Source: Abditibacteriaceae bacterium
GTDB lineage: Bacteria; Armatimonadota; Abditibacteriia; Abditibacteriales; Abditibacteriaceae
Assembly (NCBI GenBank): GCA_019239895.1
Contig: JAFAZH010000006.1
Span: 124,001-188,000 of the forward strand
Length of the DNA stretch: 64,000 nt
Reading direction: 5' to 3'
Part shown: positions 45,661-54,449 of the stretch, one piece after another
Numbering within the stretch: the stretch's first letter is position 1
How the letters are laid out: the number at the start of each line of letters is the position of its first letter
Made by a program: the position numbers and the translations under genes
Notes under the pieces: model-generated
Databases searched by the model: none
Told to the model about the DNA's origin: nothing
Seen by the model: only the letters and a program-made list of their open reading frames with translations

Positions 45661-46377
45661 ATGTCACTTTTTGAGGAAGCGATGGCGATAGCTGTTCAAT
45701 TGCCACAAGCGGAGCGCGAGCGGTTAGCTCAGGCGTTGGGGGTTCAGGCAGCCGCGCCATCGAGGGGGCAAACGTTGCCACTTCAAAACTTTGTGCCACG
45801 TCCTGACCCTGTGGCCTGGCGCAAAGCCGAAACCGGACACGCTGTGCTGGCGACGGGAAGCATTGGTACCACTAACATTCCAGATGGCCATCAGGCCATA
45901 GCGGGTATCTGGGCTGAGCGAGCGGGCGAGACGGGACAGGCTGATGCTGCAACTGAGTCTGGGGCATGGTCGTTGGCCTCCGCTTTACCGTCTGGCAGCC
46001 CAGTGCTGGTGCATACCGATGTTTGTATCGCGTTAGCGACTGGTGCGGCACCAGCGGTGCGTTTTTTCGAGCAGCCACCCGTGGAGATTCGCTTGGCAAC
46101 GGCGAGTTACCTGACTTTACTGGGTGGAGCGCAGAATGAGGAGCAATTGCAGCGCATCCGGCGTTTTGTGCAGCCCTATGCGGTGCTATCTTTAGGCCCA
46201 ATGGCGTCTTCCCGCTCGGTTGAACTATTGCTGGCGCACACTTTAGCCGATGGCTTAGAGCCTTTGGATGCTCTCATTGCCGCCACCGCCCTCGCGCATG
46301 AAATTCCCTTGGTAACCCAGCATCTCCGCCCATTTAGGAACATTCAAGGCCTAACCATTTGTTTGCCTTATAATTGA
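45661..46377 (+). CDS. fused antitoxin-like / degenerate PIN-domain protein
   Basis: A 238-aa protein with a strong start (AGGAGATCAATATG). Residues 1-30 (LFEEAMAIAVQLPQAERERL) resemble short addiction-module antitoxins. Residues about 31-112 are a linker. Residues 113-238 follow the VapC-like PIN pattern, with EPLDALIAATALAHEIPLVT near 199-218 and the closing FRNIQGLTI. The usual first motif DTNVLIAL reads HTDVCIAL (His118/Asp120), the middle Glu region reads ASYLTLLGGA without Glu, and TxN reads TQH; only Asp203 is clearly kept. RNase activity is therefore unlikely. It may be a relic or a regulatory single-chain toxin-antitoxin derivative; inference from motif reading. Confidence 0.65.
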   Translation: MSLFEEAMAIAVQLPQAERERLAQALGVQAAAPSRGQTLPLQNFVPRPDPVAWRKAETGHAVLATGSIGTTNIPDGHQAIAGIWAERAGETGQADAATESGAWSLASALPSGSPVLVHTDVCIALATGAAPAVRFFEQPPVEIRLATASYLTLLGGAQNEEQLQRIRRFVQPYAVLSLGPMASSRSVELLLAHTLADGLEPLDALIAATALAHEIPLVTQHLRPFRNIQGLTICLPYN

Positions 46378-46454
46378 TATGCTGATTGAGATCACTAAAG
46401 GAAATGGGATTCAAGTCGCAATTTTGTCTATACTGAGAAGAACAGAAGACCATC

Positions 46455-46688
46455 ATGACAGCAAATGATTCTCACCATAAAGTAAATGAGCCGAGCGGGG
46501 TATGGTGCCTGGTACGACGCCAGGGCACCGGGTCATGGATGCCAATCATGTCCACTGCTCTTTGCTCACCACAGCAAGGTTATGAAGTTCGTGGCCCCTT
46601 TTCTGACATAGACACTGCCTTAGATGCGGCTCGTGCCGATGGTGAAAACGTTCGTCTTATAGACGGTTTAGAAACAACGGGTACGTAA
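46455..46688 (+). CDS. small protein of unknown function
   Basis: A 77-aa frame with protein-like composition: GVWCLVRRQGTGSWMPI, then GYEVRGPFSDIDTALDAARA and a short acidic end. There is no signal peptide or membrane segment. The ATG is preceded by AGAAGACC, a weak site. It is 77 bases after the PIN-fusion gene on the same strand. I do not recognise it; the helix-like last half and the charged composition speak for a real gene. The 169 bases after it hold no feature I can name. Confidence 0.45.
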   Translation: MTANDSHHKVNEPSGVWCLVRRQGTGSWMPIMSTALCSPQQGYEVRGPFSDIDTALDAARADGENVRLIDGLETTGT

Positions 46689-46857
46689 TTCCCCTGACGC
46701 GCTTGAGTCTGGTTCATCTCCGGCAAGGTTGGCCCAATCTGCTCTAACCTCAGCCTTTCTTCTCCATACCCAGAGCCATGACAGGCACCATCAATGTAGC
46801 TTGTATGCGGCCTTACCTGAGTTCTCTGAACTTCATGAATTACCAATTTAAGGAATA

Positions 46858-49800
46858 ATGATGAGGCCCACGTTTGTTGATGCCTGGATCATATTGTTGA
46901 TTACGTTAGGCTTGATGAGTGGGGCAGTGCAAGCCCAACAAAGACAGACATCTGCTGTGAACAACTCAGAGGTTGCCACAGATGCGCAGTTGCCTGCTGG
47001 CGAACGGCTGTATTGGGGGCAGGAGCCAGTGGAAAATGTCAGTGCGACACGCGGGCGGGTGGTGCTGAACGGCCTCTGGAAATTTCAACCGGCACAGGCG
47101 ACGCTCAAAGAGCCTGCGAGTCATGGTTGGGGTTACATCCGCGTCCCCGGCAGTTGGCGCACGGGTTATAGTGACATTAACATTCCCCGTGTGGTGGCTC
47201 CTGGCAATGGCCCGATGTGGGATACCTGGAAGAACGACAGTCTCTCCCAGGGTTGGTATGAGCGCCTGATTCATGTGCCAGCAGCCTGGCAACGCCGTGC
47301 TATTATCTTAAATTTCCAGCGTGTCTCGACCGATGCCTGGATTTATGTGGATGGTAAAGAAGCAGGGCGCATTGGGTGGCCCGGTGGTGAAGTGAATATC
47401 ACCAGCTTGGTGCAGCCAGGGCAGGATGCTAACTTGCGCGTTTTTGTCGCAGCGAGTCCCTCCAGTGATAAAGTCGGCACCTTTATGGGGCCAGGTGCTG
47501 GGCAGGTTTCTTTTGCCGAAGCAACCCTGCCCAGCAAGGGCATTATTGACGATGTGCTGCTGGAATCGCGGCTCCAGGAGCAATATATCTCCGATGTCTT
47601 TGTGCAGCCTTCGACGCGCCAGCAGCAAATTACCCTCGATGTTGAACTGGCCCATGTGCAACCCGCAAGTCAGGTGCAATTCATAGCGCGCATGGAGCGC
47701 AACGGCAAGGTAGAGCAAACCTTTAGGACGACCGTCACAGTGCAGGCGGCCCCGCTGCAAACTGTAAAAATTTCCTGGCCCTGGCACAATGCGGCTCTCT
47801 GGGATTTAGATCAGCCCAACTTATATACGGTGAAATTAACGGCCCAGCAAATCTTTCCTCCCACTTACTCCCCGCTAACTCCTAATCCATTGAACGATGA
47901 ATACGCGCAAGAATTTGGCTTTCGTGAATTTTGGGTCGAGGGACGCAAGTTCTTTCTAAATGGCAAGGAATTTCGGTTGCGCCCGCAAGTAATGCCGGAA
48001 CAATGGTCGGGCACTGGCGGCACCCCCGAATATATAGATGGCGTGCTGGATGGAATGCGCTGGGTTGGTTATAACATTGGCGAGATGTGGCCCTACCAGG
48101 CGCAACGGCGAGGGCAACATCATTTTCATGAGGTCTTTTACACCGAGGCTGACCATAAGGGATTTCCGCTCATGGGTTCTTGCGGGGCCATGAACGATTA
48201 CATGCCGTGGGGCGGCAACGATTGGAAAAGTCCCGTTGCCCGACAAGAATTTGAACGGCTAACCTGGCAGGAAGTGCGGCGTGCCCGCAATCATCCCTCG
48301 ATTCTCTTGTGGAGTTCCAGCGGCAACCTGTTCGGGCACGCGCAAGACCAAAACCCCCGCGAAATAGGGCGTGATACGGTAGTTCACACCCCTGCTGAAA
48401 AGAAGCATCTGGCCGTGATTTATGACGGCTTAAATACCATCAAACGCTATGATCCAACACGCCCTGCCTTCATCCACCAGGCGATTGCGGGGGATGTTTA
48501 TGCCGTTAATAATTACCTCGACTTTCACCCCTTGCAGGAGCGTGAAGAGTGGCTCTCGCAATGGGCTAAAGATGGCCCGAAACCCTACCTGGCTGTCGAA
48601 TTCGGCACGCCACTCGATTGTTCCTATATGCGGGGCCGCTCTGACTTCGGTGGCGCGATAGCGAGCGAACCCTGGCTCACTGAATTTGCGGCTATTTATT
48701 ATGGGCCTGAAATATACAGGCACGAAACGCCAGAGTATCGGGCTGCCATGCGGGAGCATTTTACCGGCGAACAGGTTTATAAAAACTGGCAGGGCGATGC
48801 CGCCTTAGATTTTTCGCCCGCCAGTCAGATGCTACAACAGTTGTTTGTGACCAACACCTGGCGCAGTTGGCGGGCGACTGACATCACGGGCGGCATGGTG
48901 CCCTGGTCGGCGGCGCATGGCTGGGAGGGTGGCACTGCCGCGTCCGTAGACGCGCCGCCATTTCAACCGGGTCGGCGCGGCACCTATGAGCCAAAGCTGT
49001 CGCAGTCCTTGCTGTTTTACTTGCGTCCCGCAGGTGGCTATAAACTATTACCCGCTGCCCACGCCCTGATGGAAAACGATGGCGCAACACTGGCTTATAT
49101 CGGTGGTGAGCCTGGAACTGTTACCGATAAGCAGCACGCTTTTTGGGTAGGCCAGCGGGTGTCCAAGCAAGCCGTGCTCATTAATGATACTCGCTCAACT
49201 CAGCCTTACGCCGTAAGCTGGTTGACTCGTGTCGGAGACCGTGTCATAGGGCGAGGCCAAAGTCATGGCATGATTGACACAGCGCAAAATCTCTTCGTGC
49301 CATTCTCCTTTGCCGCGCCAAAAGTCAGCCAAAAAACTGATGGCATGATTACCCTTACGGTTAAGATCGGCGCGGTAACGCACAACGACCAGTATTCCGT
49401 TCGCGTCTTTCCGCGCTTGCCGCGGGAGCGTGGCACCGTGCTGGCCTTTGACCCGGTCGGCGCGACGACTAAGATGCTCAAGAGTTTGGGCTATAGTGTC
49501 CAGCCTTGGACGGGCGAGAGCAGGGGAGGCCAGAAGGCACCCCTCTTAGTGATTGGCCGTGAAGCCTTCAATCATATTCCGGCTAATGCCACGCTTATGC
49601 CGCGCCAATTGCAAGACTTTGTACGCAATGGGGGACGGGCTATCATTTTTACGCAACAGCCAGATTGGATGCGCGATACCTGGGGCCTGCGCGTGTCACG
49701 CCACGTCACCCGCCGGGTTTTTCCCATCAATGCGGCTCACCCGGTGGTGCGTGGATTAGATGCTCAAGATTTGCGCGACTGGGCCGGACAAAGCACCCTC

Positions 49801-51246
49801 GTTGATCCTTACCCTATGCCGAGTAATTGGGAACAGGAGCAGCCTTATGGCTGGCACTGGGGCAATCGTGGCGGCGTGGCTTCAGCCGCCATTGAAAAGC
49901 CCCATCTCTCTGGCTGGCGGCCTCTCCTGGAATGTGAGTTTGACGGGGCCTATGCACCGCTGCTGGAACTCGACTACAGTGCCGGACGCCTGACACTCTG
50001 CTTGCTCGATTTAGAAGAACACACGCTCCAGGAACCGGCAGCGGATCGCCTGACGCGCCAGATTATCAATTATGCACAGACGGCACCTTTGCAGCCACGC
50101 GCGGCTAAAGTCGCTCTGTTAGGCAATGCTCCCGACTGGTTTTCGATGTTGGGTGTGCAGTGTGAACGGTTGGATTCGCTGCCCGGCGATGCGGGCCTTG
50201 TCCTGCTGGCCCCGGATGCTCATGTGGCAGAGGCAACGTTGAGGGCTTATCTGGAAAAAGGTGGCAAGGTTGTCTTCTTGCCGCGTCAGGGGGCAGGGGG
50301 GACAGGGGTATTGCCGTTAGGCGCAACTCTTGTGCAAAAGACCAGCATTGGCTCCCTGGAAGTGCCCACCTGGAATGCGGCGGCGGGACTATCGCCCTCG
50401 GATTTACGCTGGCGCAATGAAGCATCTGCCTGGTTGCTGCAAGGCGTTGCCGACCCCTACTTGCAGGTGGGCGCAGGTGGTCAATTAGCGATGAAGCGCG
50501 TTGGTCAAGGCGTCGTGGTATGGCTGCAATGTGACCCGGAGCGTTTTGATGCTGACCGCTTAACTTATTTTCGTTTCACTCGCTGGCGGCAGACCCGCGC
50601 TGTGGCCCAGGTGCTGGCTAACCTGGGCGCAACCTTGCGAGCGGATGATTTTGTCTTTACGGCGCAACGGGCTGATCCGAATGATGTATCGCTGGCCGGG
50701 ACATGGCAGGTGGCTTATACCAAGCTCGTGCCCGGCGCGGCCACACCCGCTGACGCGATCCCTGACCCTGGCATTTCAGATGCCGCGCAGCAATTAGTGC
50801 AAGGGAAAGGCACCGCCAACTGGCAGCCAGTGCAAGCGCCCGTTATGCTACCTGCTTTCACGGCGCAAGACGGTGAAGCCGTTCTGCGTCGTGAAGTTGA
50901 GGTGCCGTCTGGTTGGTCAGGCCAAGACCTGGTGTTAGAGTTGGGTGCGCTGGATGACTTTGACCAGACCTTCTGGAATGGAGAAAGCATTGGCCAGACC
51001 AATACACCTCCCGGTGATGCTTGGAATCTGAAACGCACTTATACCGTTCCCGGTCGCCTGGTGCGTGCCGGGAAAAATACCTTATCTATTCGTCTCTGGG
51101 ATCGCTATGGAGGAGGCGGCTTTGGCGCTCGTGCCGAAGAAATGATTGTGCATCCTGCCGCGAAACCCATGCCGCGTTTTTATCATCCCGATTACCGCAC
51201 CGACTTTAACCTGGGTGATGATCCCTTTCGGTATAAGCGTTGGTAA
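46858..51246 (+). CDS. exported GH2-like multidomain glycoside hydrolase
   Basis: The 1462 aa have a signal peptide (IILLITLGLMSGAVQA), a GH2 sugar-binding jelly roll (GLWKFQPAQ, VPGSWRTGY, WYERLIHVPAAW, DAWIYVDGKEAG), an Ig-like GH2 domain (DLDQPNLYTVKL), a TIM barrel (EFGFREFWVEGRKFFLNGKE, ARNHPSILLWSS), then a ThuA/amidotransferase-like region (LLVIGREAF...DFVRNGGRAIIFTQQP) and a second terminal jelly roll (LDDFDQTFWNGESIG). The acid/base Glu after NHPSILLWSSSGN is replaced by Leu491. A nucleophile-like Glu581 stands in YLAVEFGTP. Substrate unknown; family members act on beta-galactosides, glucuronides or mannosides. Convergent with a GH43 gene. Confidence 0.85.
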   Translation: MMRPTFVDAWIILLITLGLMSGAVQAQQRQTSAVNNSEVATDAQLPAGERLYWGQEPVENVSATRGRVVLNGLWKFQPAQATLKEPASHGWGYIRVPGSWRTGYSDINIPRVVAPGNGPMWDTWKNDSLSQGWYERLIHVPAAWQRRAIILNFQRVSTDAWIYVDGKEAGRIGWPGGEVNITSLVQPGQDANLRVFVAASPSSDKVGTFMGPGAGQVSFAEATLPSKGIIDDVLLESRLQEQYISDVFVQPSTRQQQITLDVELAHVQPASQVQFIARMERNGKVEQTFRTTVTVQAAPLQTVKISWPWHNAALWDLDQPNLYTVKLTAQQIFPPTYSPLTPNPLNDEYAQEFGFREFWVEGRKFFLNGKEFRLRPQVMPEQWSGTGGTPEYIDGVLDGMRWVGYNIGEMWPYQAQRRGQHHFHEVFYTEADHKGFPLMGSCGAMNDYMPWGGNDWKSPVARQEFERLTWQEVRRARNHPSILLWSSSGNLFGHAQDQNPREIGRDTVVHTPAEKKHLAVIYDGLNTIKRYDPTRPAFIHQAIAGDVYAVNNYLDFHPLQEREEWLSQWAKDGPKPYLAVEFGTPLDCSYMRGRSDFGGAIASEPWLTEFAAIYYGPEIYRHETPEYRAAMREHFTGEQVYKNWQGDAALDFSPASQMLQQLFVTNTWRSWRATDITGGMVPWSAAHGWEGGTAASVDAPPFQPGRRGTYEPKLSQSLLFYLRPAGGYKLLPAAHALMENDGATLAYIGGEPGTVTDKQHAFWVGQRVSKQAVLINDTRSTQPYAVSWLTRVGDRVIGRGQSHGMIDTAQNLFVPFSFAAPKVSQKTDGMITLTVKIGAVTHNDQYSVRVFPRLPRERGTVLAFDPVGATTKMLKSLGYSVQPWTGESRGGQKAPLLVIGREAFNHIPANATLMPRQLQDFVRNGGRAIIFTQQPDWMRDTWGLRVSRHVTRRVFPINAAHPVVRGLDAQDLRDWAGQSTLVDPYPMPSNWEQEQPYGWHWGNRGGVASAAIEKPHLSGWRPLLECEFDGAYAPLLELDYSAGRLTLCLLDLEEHTLQEPAADRLTRQIINYAQTAPLQPRAAKVALLGNAPDWFSMLGVQCERLDSLPGDAGLVLLAPDAHVAEATLRAYLEKGGKVVFLPRQGAGGTGVLPLGATLVQKTSIGSLEVPTWNAAAGLSPSDLRWRNEASAWLLQGVADPYLQVGAGGQLAMKRVGQGVVVWLQCDPERFDADRLTYFRFTRWRQTRAVAQVLANLGATLRADDFVFTAQRADPNDVSLAGTWQVAYTKLVPGAATPADAIPDPGISDAAQQLVQGKGTANWQPVQAPVMLPAFTAQDGEAVLRREVEVPSGWSGQDLVLELGALDDFDQTFWNGESIGQTNTPPGDAWNLKRTYTVPGRLVRAGKNTLSIRLWDRYGGGGFGARAEEMIVHPAAKPMPRFYHPDYRTDFNLGDDPFRYKRW

Positions 51247-51259
51247 CAAGCAGATGTGG

Positions 51260-52345
51260 TTAGCGGACAAGTGGTAACGGCGGTTCGCCAGATGGCGGTT
51301 CACCAGATGGTGCGGGAATGTCCTGGTCTACAGGCAAGGGCAAGCCAAAGTTCGGGGTGCCGTCCGGGTTCCAAGTGAAGCGTTGCGCCCGCGTGGAGCG
51401 GTCGGCGTAGGTATCGGCAGTGCCGGACTTGGCATGGTAAACAATCCAGTCTTCTTTGCCATCTGGGGATTGAAAGAAGAAGTTATGTCCCGGCCCAAAG
51501 ACGCCATATTGATCTACCCGTGCGAAAACAGGCTGGGGGTATTGTTGCCAGGAAGCGAAGTTGAGCAGGTCGCTGTGTATATCCGCACTGAGCATTCCCA
51601 GCTTATAGTCAGGGGTAGATGCGCCACAGGATGAGTAGATGAGAAACACCTTGCCGTTGCGTTGCAGCGTCTCTGGCCCCTCGCGCACGACGTTGCAGCC
51701 AAAACCATCAGCAGGCAAGTAAACACGCGGGCCGGTCAGTGTCCACGGGTTGGTCATGCGTGAAATATAAAGCCCCTGACCTGTGGGGCTGGGACGACCA
51801 CACCAGATAAAGTAGAGGGAGCCATCCGGCAGCTTTAAGACTGTGCCATCTATGGCATAGAATTCGTTGTTAGGATCAGTTAGCAGTTGAGCCTTAAAGG
51901 TGTATGGCCCCATCGGATTGGTGCCTGCGCTCTCGCAGACATATAAGCGATGGTGTTCATCAGGCCCATCGGAGGCAGTGTAATAGAGATACCAATGCAG
52001 GCCATTACCTCCGTTGAGCAGGTGGAATTCCGGTGCCCACATATCCCGGAAGCGGGTAGGGGTACTGTCCTTCCAGACAACTTGATCGGGCGCATCCTTC
52101 AGTTCTCCCAAACGCCGTGCCCGTCGCAAGCGGATGTCTACCGCCGTTGTCGTGGAGAGATAATACCAGCCGTTGTAATAAGTCAACCAAGGGTCGGCTC
52201 CTTCTAACTTGAGAGGGTTGCGGAAGGTAGAATTCACGGTAGTGCGAATAGCAGGCTGCCCCTGTGCGAAAATAGGTCTGGTGATTGAGGATAACCCAAC
52301 TAATAGAAGAGTAATATTCAACAAAAAACGCCAGAAACGCGGCAT
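51260..52345 (-). CDS. exported GH43-family glycosidase
   Basis: Five-bladed propeller glycosidase. The 361 aa start with a signal peptide (LLNITLLLVGLSSITRPIFA). The catalytic trio is complete: Asp51 in EGADPWLTY, Asp166 in AIDGTVLKL and Glu222 in VREGPETL. Other motifs are DMWAPEFHLL and GPGHNFFFQSPDG. Likely an arabinosidase, xylosidase or related exo-enzyme in the periplasm or outside. The C-terminal tail has a 15-bp duplication giving SGEPPSGEPP. CAGGAG precedes the ATG. It ends 13 bases from the convergent GH2-like gene. Confidence 0.9.
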   Translation of the reverse strand: MPRFWRFLLNITLLLVGLSSITRPIFAQGQPAIRTTVNSTFRNPLKLEGADPWLTYYNGWYYLSTTTAVDIRLRRARRLGELKDAPDQVVWKDSTPTRFRDMWAPEFHLLNGGNGLHWYLYYTASDGPDEHHRLYVCESAGTNPMGPYTFKAQLLTDPNNEFYAIDGTVLKLPDGSLYFIWCGRPSPTGQGLYISRMTNPWTLTGPRVYLPADGFGCNVVREGPETLQRNGKVFLIYSSCGASTPDYKLGMLSADIHSDLLNFASWQQYPQPVFARVDQYGVFGPGHNFFFQSPDGKEDWIVYHAKSGTADTYADRSTRAQRFTWNPDGTPNFGLPLPVDQDIPAPSGEPPSGEPPLPLVR

Positions 52346-52398
52346 GTTATCATTCTCCTGGTGTGCCGTTATGAGCTTGAAGCATAGGTTATTAAAAG

Positions 52399-53418
52399 TT
52401 ATTTCGGACGACTTGCCTGCCGCGCTGCTTCGGGGTCATTAGCCGAATCATGCCCCGCGAAGAGAATAGACCAACGTAGCGCCAGCCCACCCAACAGCGT
52501 ACTCATGTCAGCGATGATTTTAATCCAGCGCCGTACTTTACCGCCTACGGGAAGCCGCTCTAATAGTTCAGGTAGCATAAAGCCGCCGCCCACTGTGCCT
52601 CCCCACAGATGCGGCGCGAATTTGCCCTTTGTCAGTGGCTCGTTCAGTTCACCACAGGATACCAGATAGCCACTTAACATGGCACCTTCGACCACGCGCG
52701 CGGTGGTCTCCACCTTCTGGAGAGCGTCTTTGGCGGGACTCTTTGCTTCTGAGGTTGCTTCTAACGCCAGGCTGATGGCAGCCGCCCCGGTGCTCATGGC
52801 ACTGGATATAAAGAGTGGCCCCAACCAGCGATTGCGTGACCACACTGGTGTAGCTGTAGCACTGAGTAGAATCCCGGTGTAGCTGCCGAGCAGCAGCATC
52901 AGGGGCAACCCGACTATATCACTAATATTGATAGCTCCATCGGCTACCCGTACAGCCTCGGTGGGTAAATCCTCCTGTTTGCTGTCTAAGACTTCCCGGA
53001 CTGTCGCCAAGCCAATGAGGGCGCTACAGGCGGTAAGTACCCAACTCCCCAGGTTCATGGGCGACTTGGGCTTGAACACACGCAGCATGTGGTGAAAGCG
53101 TTTAGGATCACCCAGGTCTTTTATTAAGAGGGGCGAGCAGGGGATAGCGGCCACTGCCGCAATCGCCGTGCCTGCCCGTGTGATCTCGCGGTAATCTTCG
53201 CCGCCAAAGCGTTCGGCCAGGCGTCCCAGAATATAAGCACCCGAAGCCAGGCCACCCAGAAAAAAGTAAGTAGCAATCTCCCACTGCCATACGGGGGGCT
53301 TTAGCATAGGCACATCATAATAAGATGCTTCTTGTCCACTGCTATCCGCAGAATTCTTGCCACCCTTGCCTGCTTGCTCGTCAGGAGACTGGCGTCGGTT
53401 GTCGGTATCACCGGGCAT
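52399..53418 (-). CDS. NrfD-like membrane subunit of formate dehydrogenase
   Basis: The 339 aa form a polytopic quinone-reactive membrane subunit of the NrfD/PsrC type: a hydrophilic N-terminus (to about residue 40), then WQWEIATYFFLGGLASGAY, a conserved loop DLGDPKRFHHMLRVFKPKSPMNLGSW, and further hydrophobic segments (ADGAINISDIVGLPLMLLLG, GPLFISSAMSTGAAAISL). Its start overlaps the end of the ferredoxin-type subunit by 11 bases, with AAAGGAG before the ATG. In this operon it would pass electrons from formate to quinone without a cytochrome b. Confidence 0.88.
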   Translation of the reverse strand: MPGDTDNRRQSPDEQAGKGGKNSADSSGQEASYYDVPMLKPPVWQWEIATYFFLGGLASGAYILGRLAERFGGEDYREITRAGTAIAAVAAIPCSPLLIKDLGDPKRFHHMLRVFKPKSPMNLGSWVLTACSALIGLATVREVLDSKQEDLPTEAVRVADGAINISDIVGLPLMLLLGSYTGILLSATATPVWSRNRWLGPLFISSAMSTGAAAISLALEATSEAKSPAKDALQKVETTARVVEGAMLSGYLVSCGELNEPLTKGKFAPHLWGGTVGGGFMLPELLERLPVGGKVRRWIKIIADMSTLLGGLALRWSILFAGHDSANDPEAARQASRPK

Positions 53419-54265
53419 AGTTATCTCCTTTGCTGAAGAAAAGGGCCGATAAAAGCATCAGCACGAGGCCGGTCAAAAGGCTGAGGGCGTAGCGGGTTTC
53501 CTGGCCGTGGAGCGGCTGGGGCGGCGCTTCCGGTAAGTTGTATTCGTTGGGATGGTCTTCCAGCAGGAAGAAAGAGTTTAATCGCCCATAGCCATCGAGC
53601 GAGTCGGCTCCATACAAATAAGCCTGCGTGTTGCCCTGCGCGTGCAGAGTTTCAACGCGCTGTTTCGCCTTCTCGCGTAGCTCTTCTACCGGGCCAAACT
53701 GAATGGAAGCCGTGGGGCACGATTTAGCACAGGCGGGTTGCATCCCATCAGTTTGGCGATCATAGCAAAGGGTGCATTTGTGGGCACGACCATCTTCCGG
53801 GCTGCGGCCCAAGACTCCAAACGGGCAGGCACTGATGCAATAGCCGCAACCGTTGCAAATATCGGGCTGCACATACACGTCGCCAAACTCGTTGTAAATA
53901 ATTGAGCCAGTCGGACACGATTGTTGACAGGGGGCATCCTCACAATGCTTGCACACATCGCTCATCATCAACCAGCGACTCTTTTCACCGCCGATCTTCT
54001 CTTTGAAAGCGACATGTCGCCAAGTCGTTTCCGAAAGCATCCGCGTATTGTCATAGGAATGGCCGGTAAAGTTAAAGCCATCAGAAGGCAATTGGTTCCA
54101 CTGCTTACAGGCCACCTCGCAGGCTTTGCAGCCGATGCAAACTGAGGTATCCGTAAAAAAACCCATGAGCGGCTGAGTGTCGGAACCGGGGCTGGGCACT
54201 GGTGTCTGGCGCGGCGGAAAGGCATTCGATAATTCATTCAGCACTGGCAATTGCTGTAGGATCAT
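53408..54265 (-). CDS. fdhB: formate dehydrogenase iron-sulfur subunit
   Basis: Electron-transfer subunit with four [4Fe-4S] clusters over 285 aa. The cysteine motifs in order are CIGCKACEVACKQW, CKHCEDAPCQQSCPTGSI, CNGCGYCISACPFGV and KCTLCYDRQ...CAKSCPTASI. The C-terminus has one membrane helix (YALSLLTGLVLMLLSALFF), as in FdnH. ATG 54265 follows AGGAGTAACGC. The gene is 184 bases after fdhA, a gap that contains an inverted repeat, and overlaps the next membrane subunit gene. It wires the catalytic subunit to the quinone-reactive NrfD-like protein. Confidence 0.94.
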   Translation of the reverse strand: MILQQLPVLNELSNAFPPRQTPVPSPGSDTQPLMGFFTDTSVCIGCKACEVACKQWNQLPSDGFNFTGHSYDNTRMLSETTWRHVAFKEKIGGEKSRWLMMSDVCKHCEDAPCQQSCPTGSIIYNEFGDVYVQPDICNGCGYCISACPFGVLGRSPEDGRAHKCTLCYDRQTDGMQPACAKSCPTASIQFGPVEELREKAKQRVETLHAQGNTQAYLYGADSLDGYGRLNSFFLLEDHPNEYNLPEAPPQPLHGQETRYALSLLTGLVLMLLSALFFSKGDNYAR

Positions 54266-54312
54266 TTTGCGTTACTCCTGAGTCGAACATTTACCTAAAT
54301 AAAAAGGGTATG

Positions 54313-54399
54313 TGTCATGTTGAGCGCAGTGAAGCATCTCGTGCGTATTATTCCCTTGTACTAAGAGGCACGAGATGTTTCACTGCGCTCAACATGACA
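54313..54399. repeat. long inverted repeat, TGTCATGTTGAGCGC arms
   Basis: The 32-bp left arm starting TGTCATGTTGAGCGCAGTGA and the right arm ending TGCGCTCAACATGACA pair with a single mismatch; the loop is 23 bases. It lies between fdhA and fdhB inside one gene group, where it could act as an RNA stabiliser, attenuator or a mobile insertion. Confidence 0.88.
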
Positions 54400-54449
54400 A
54401 CTTTTAACGATCTTTGCAACTCAAATTGTTAATAAAGCGTTACACGCCA

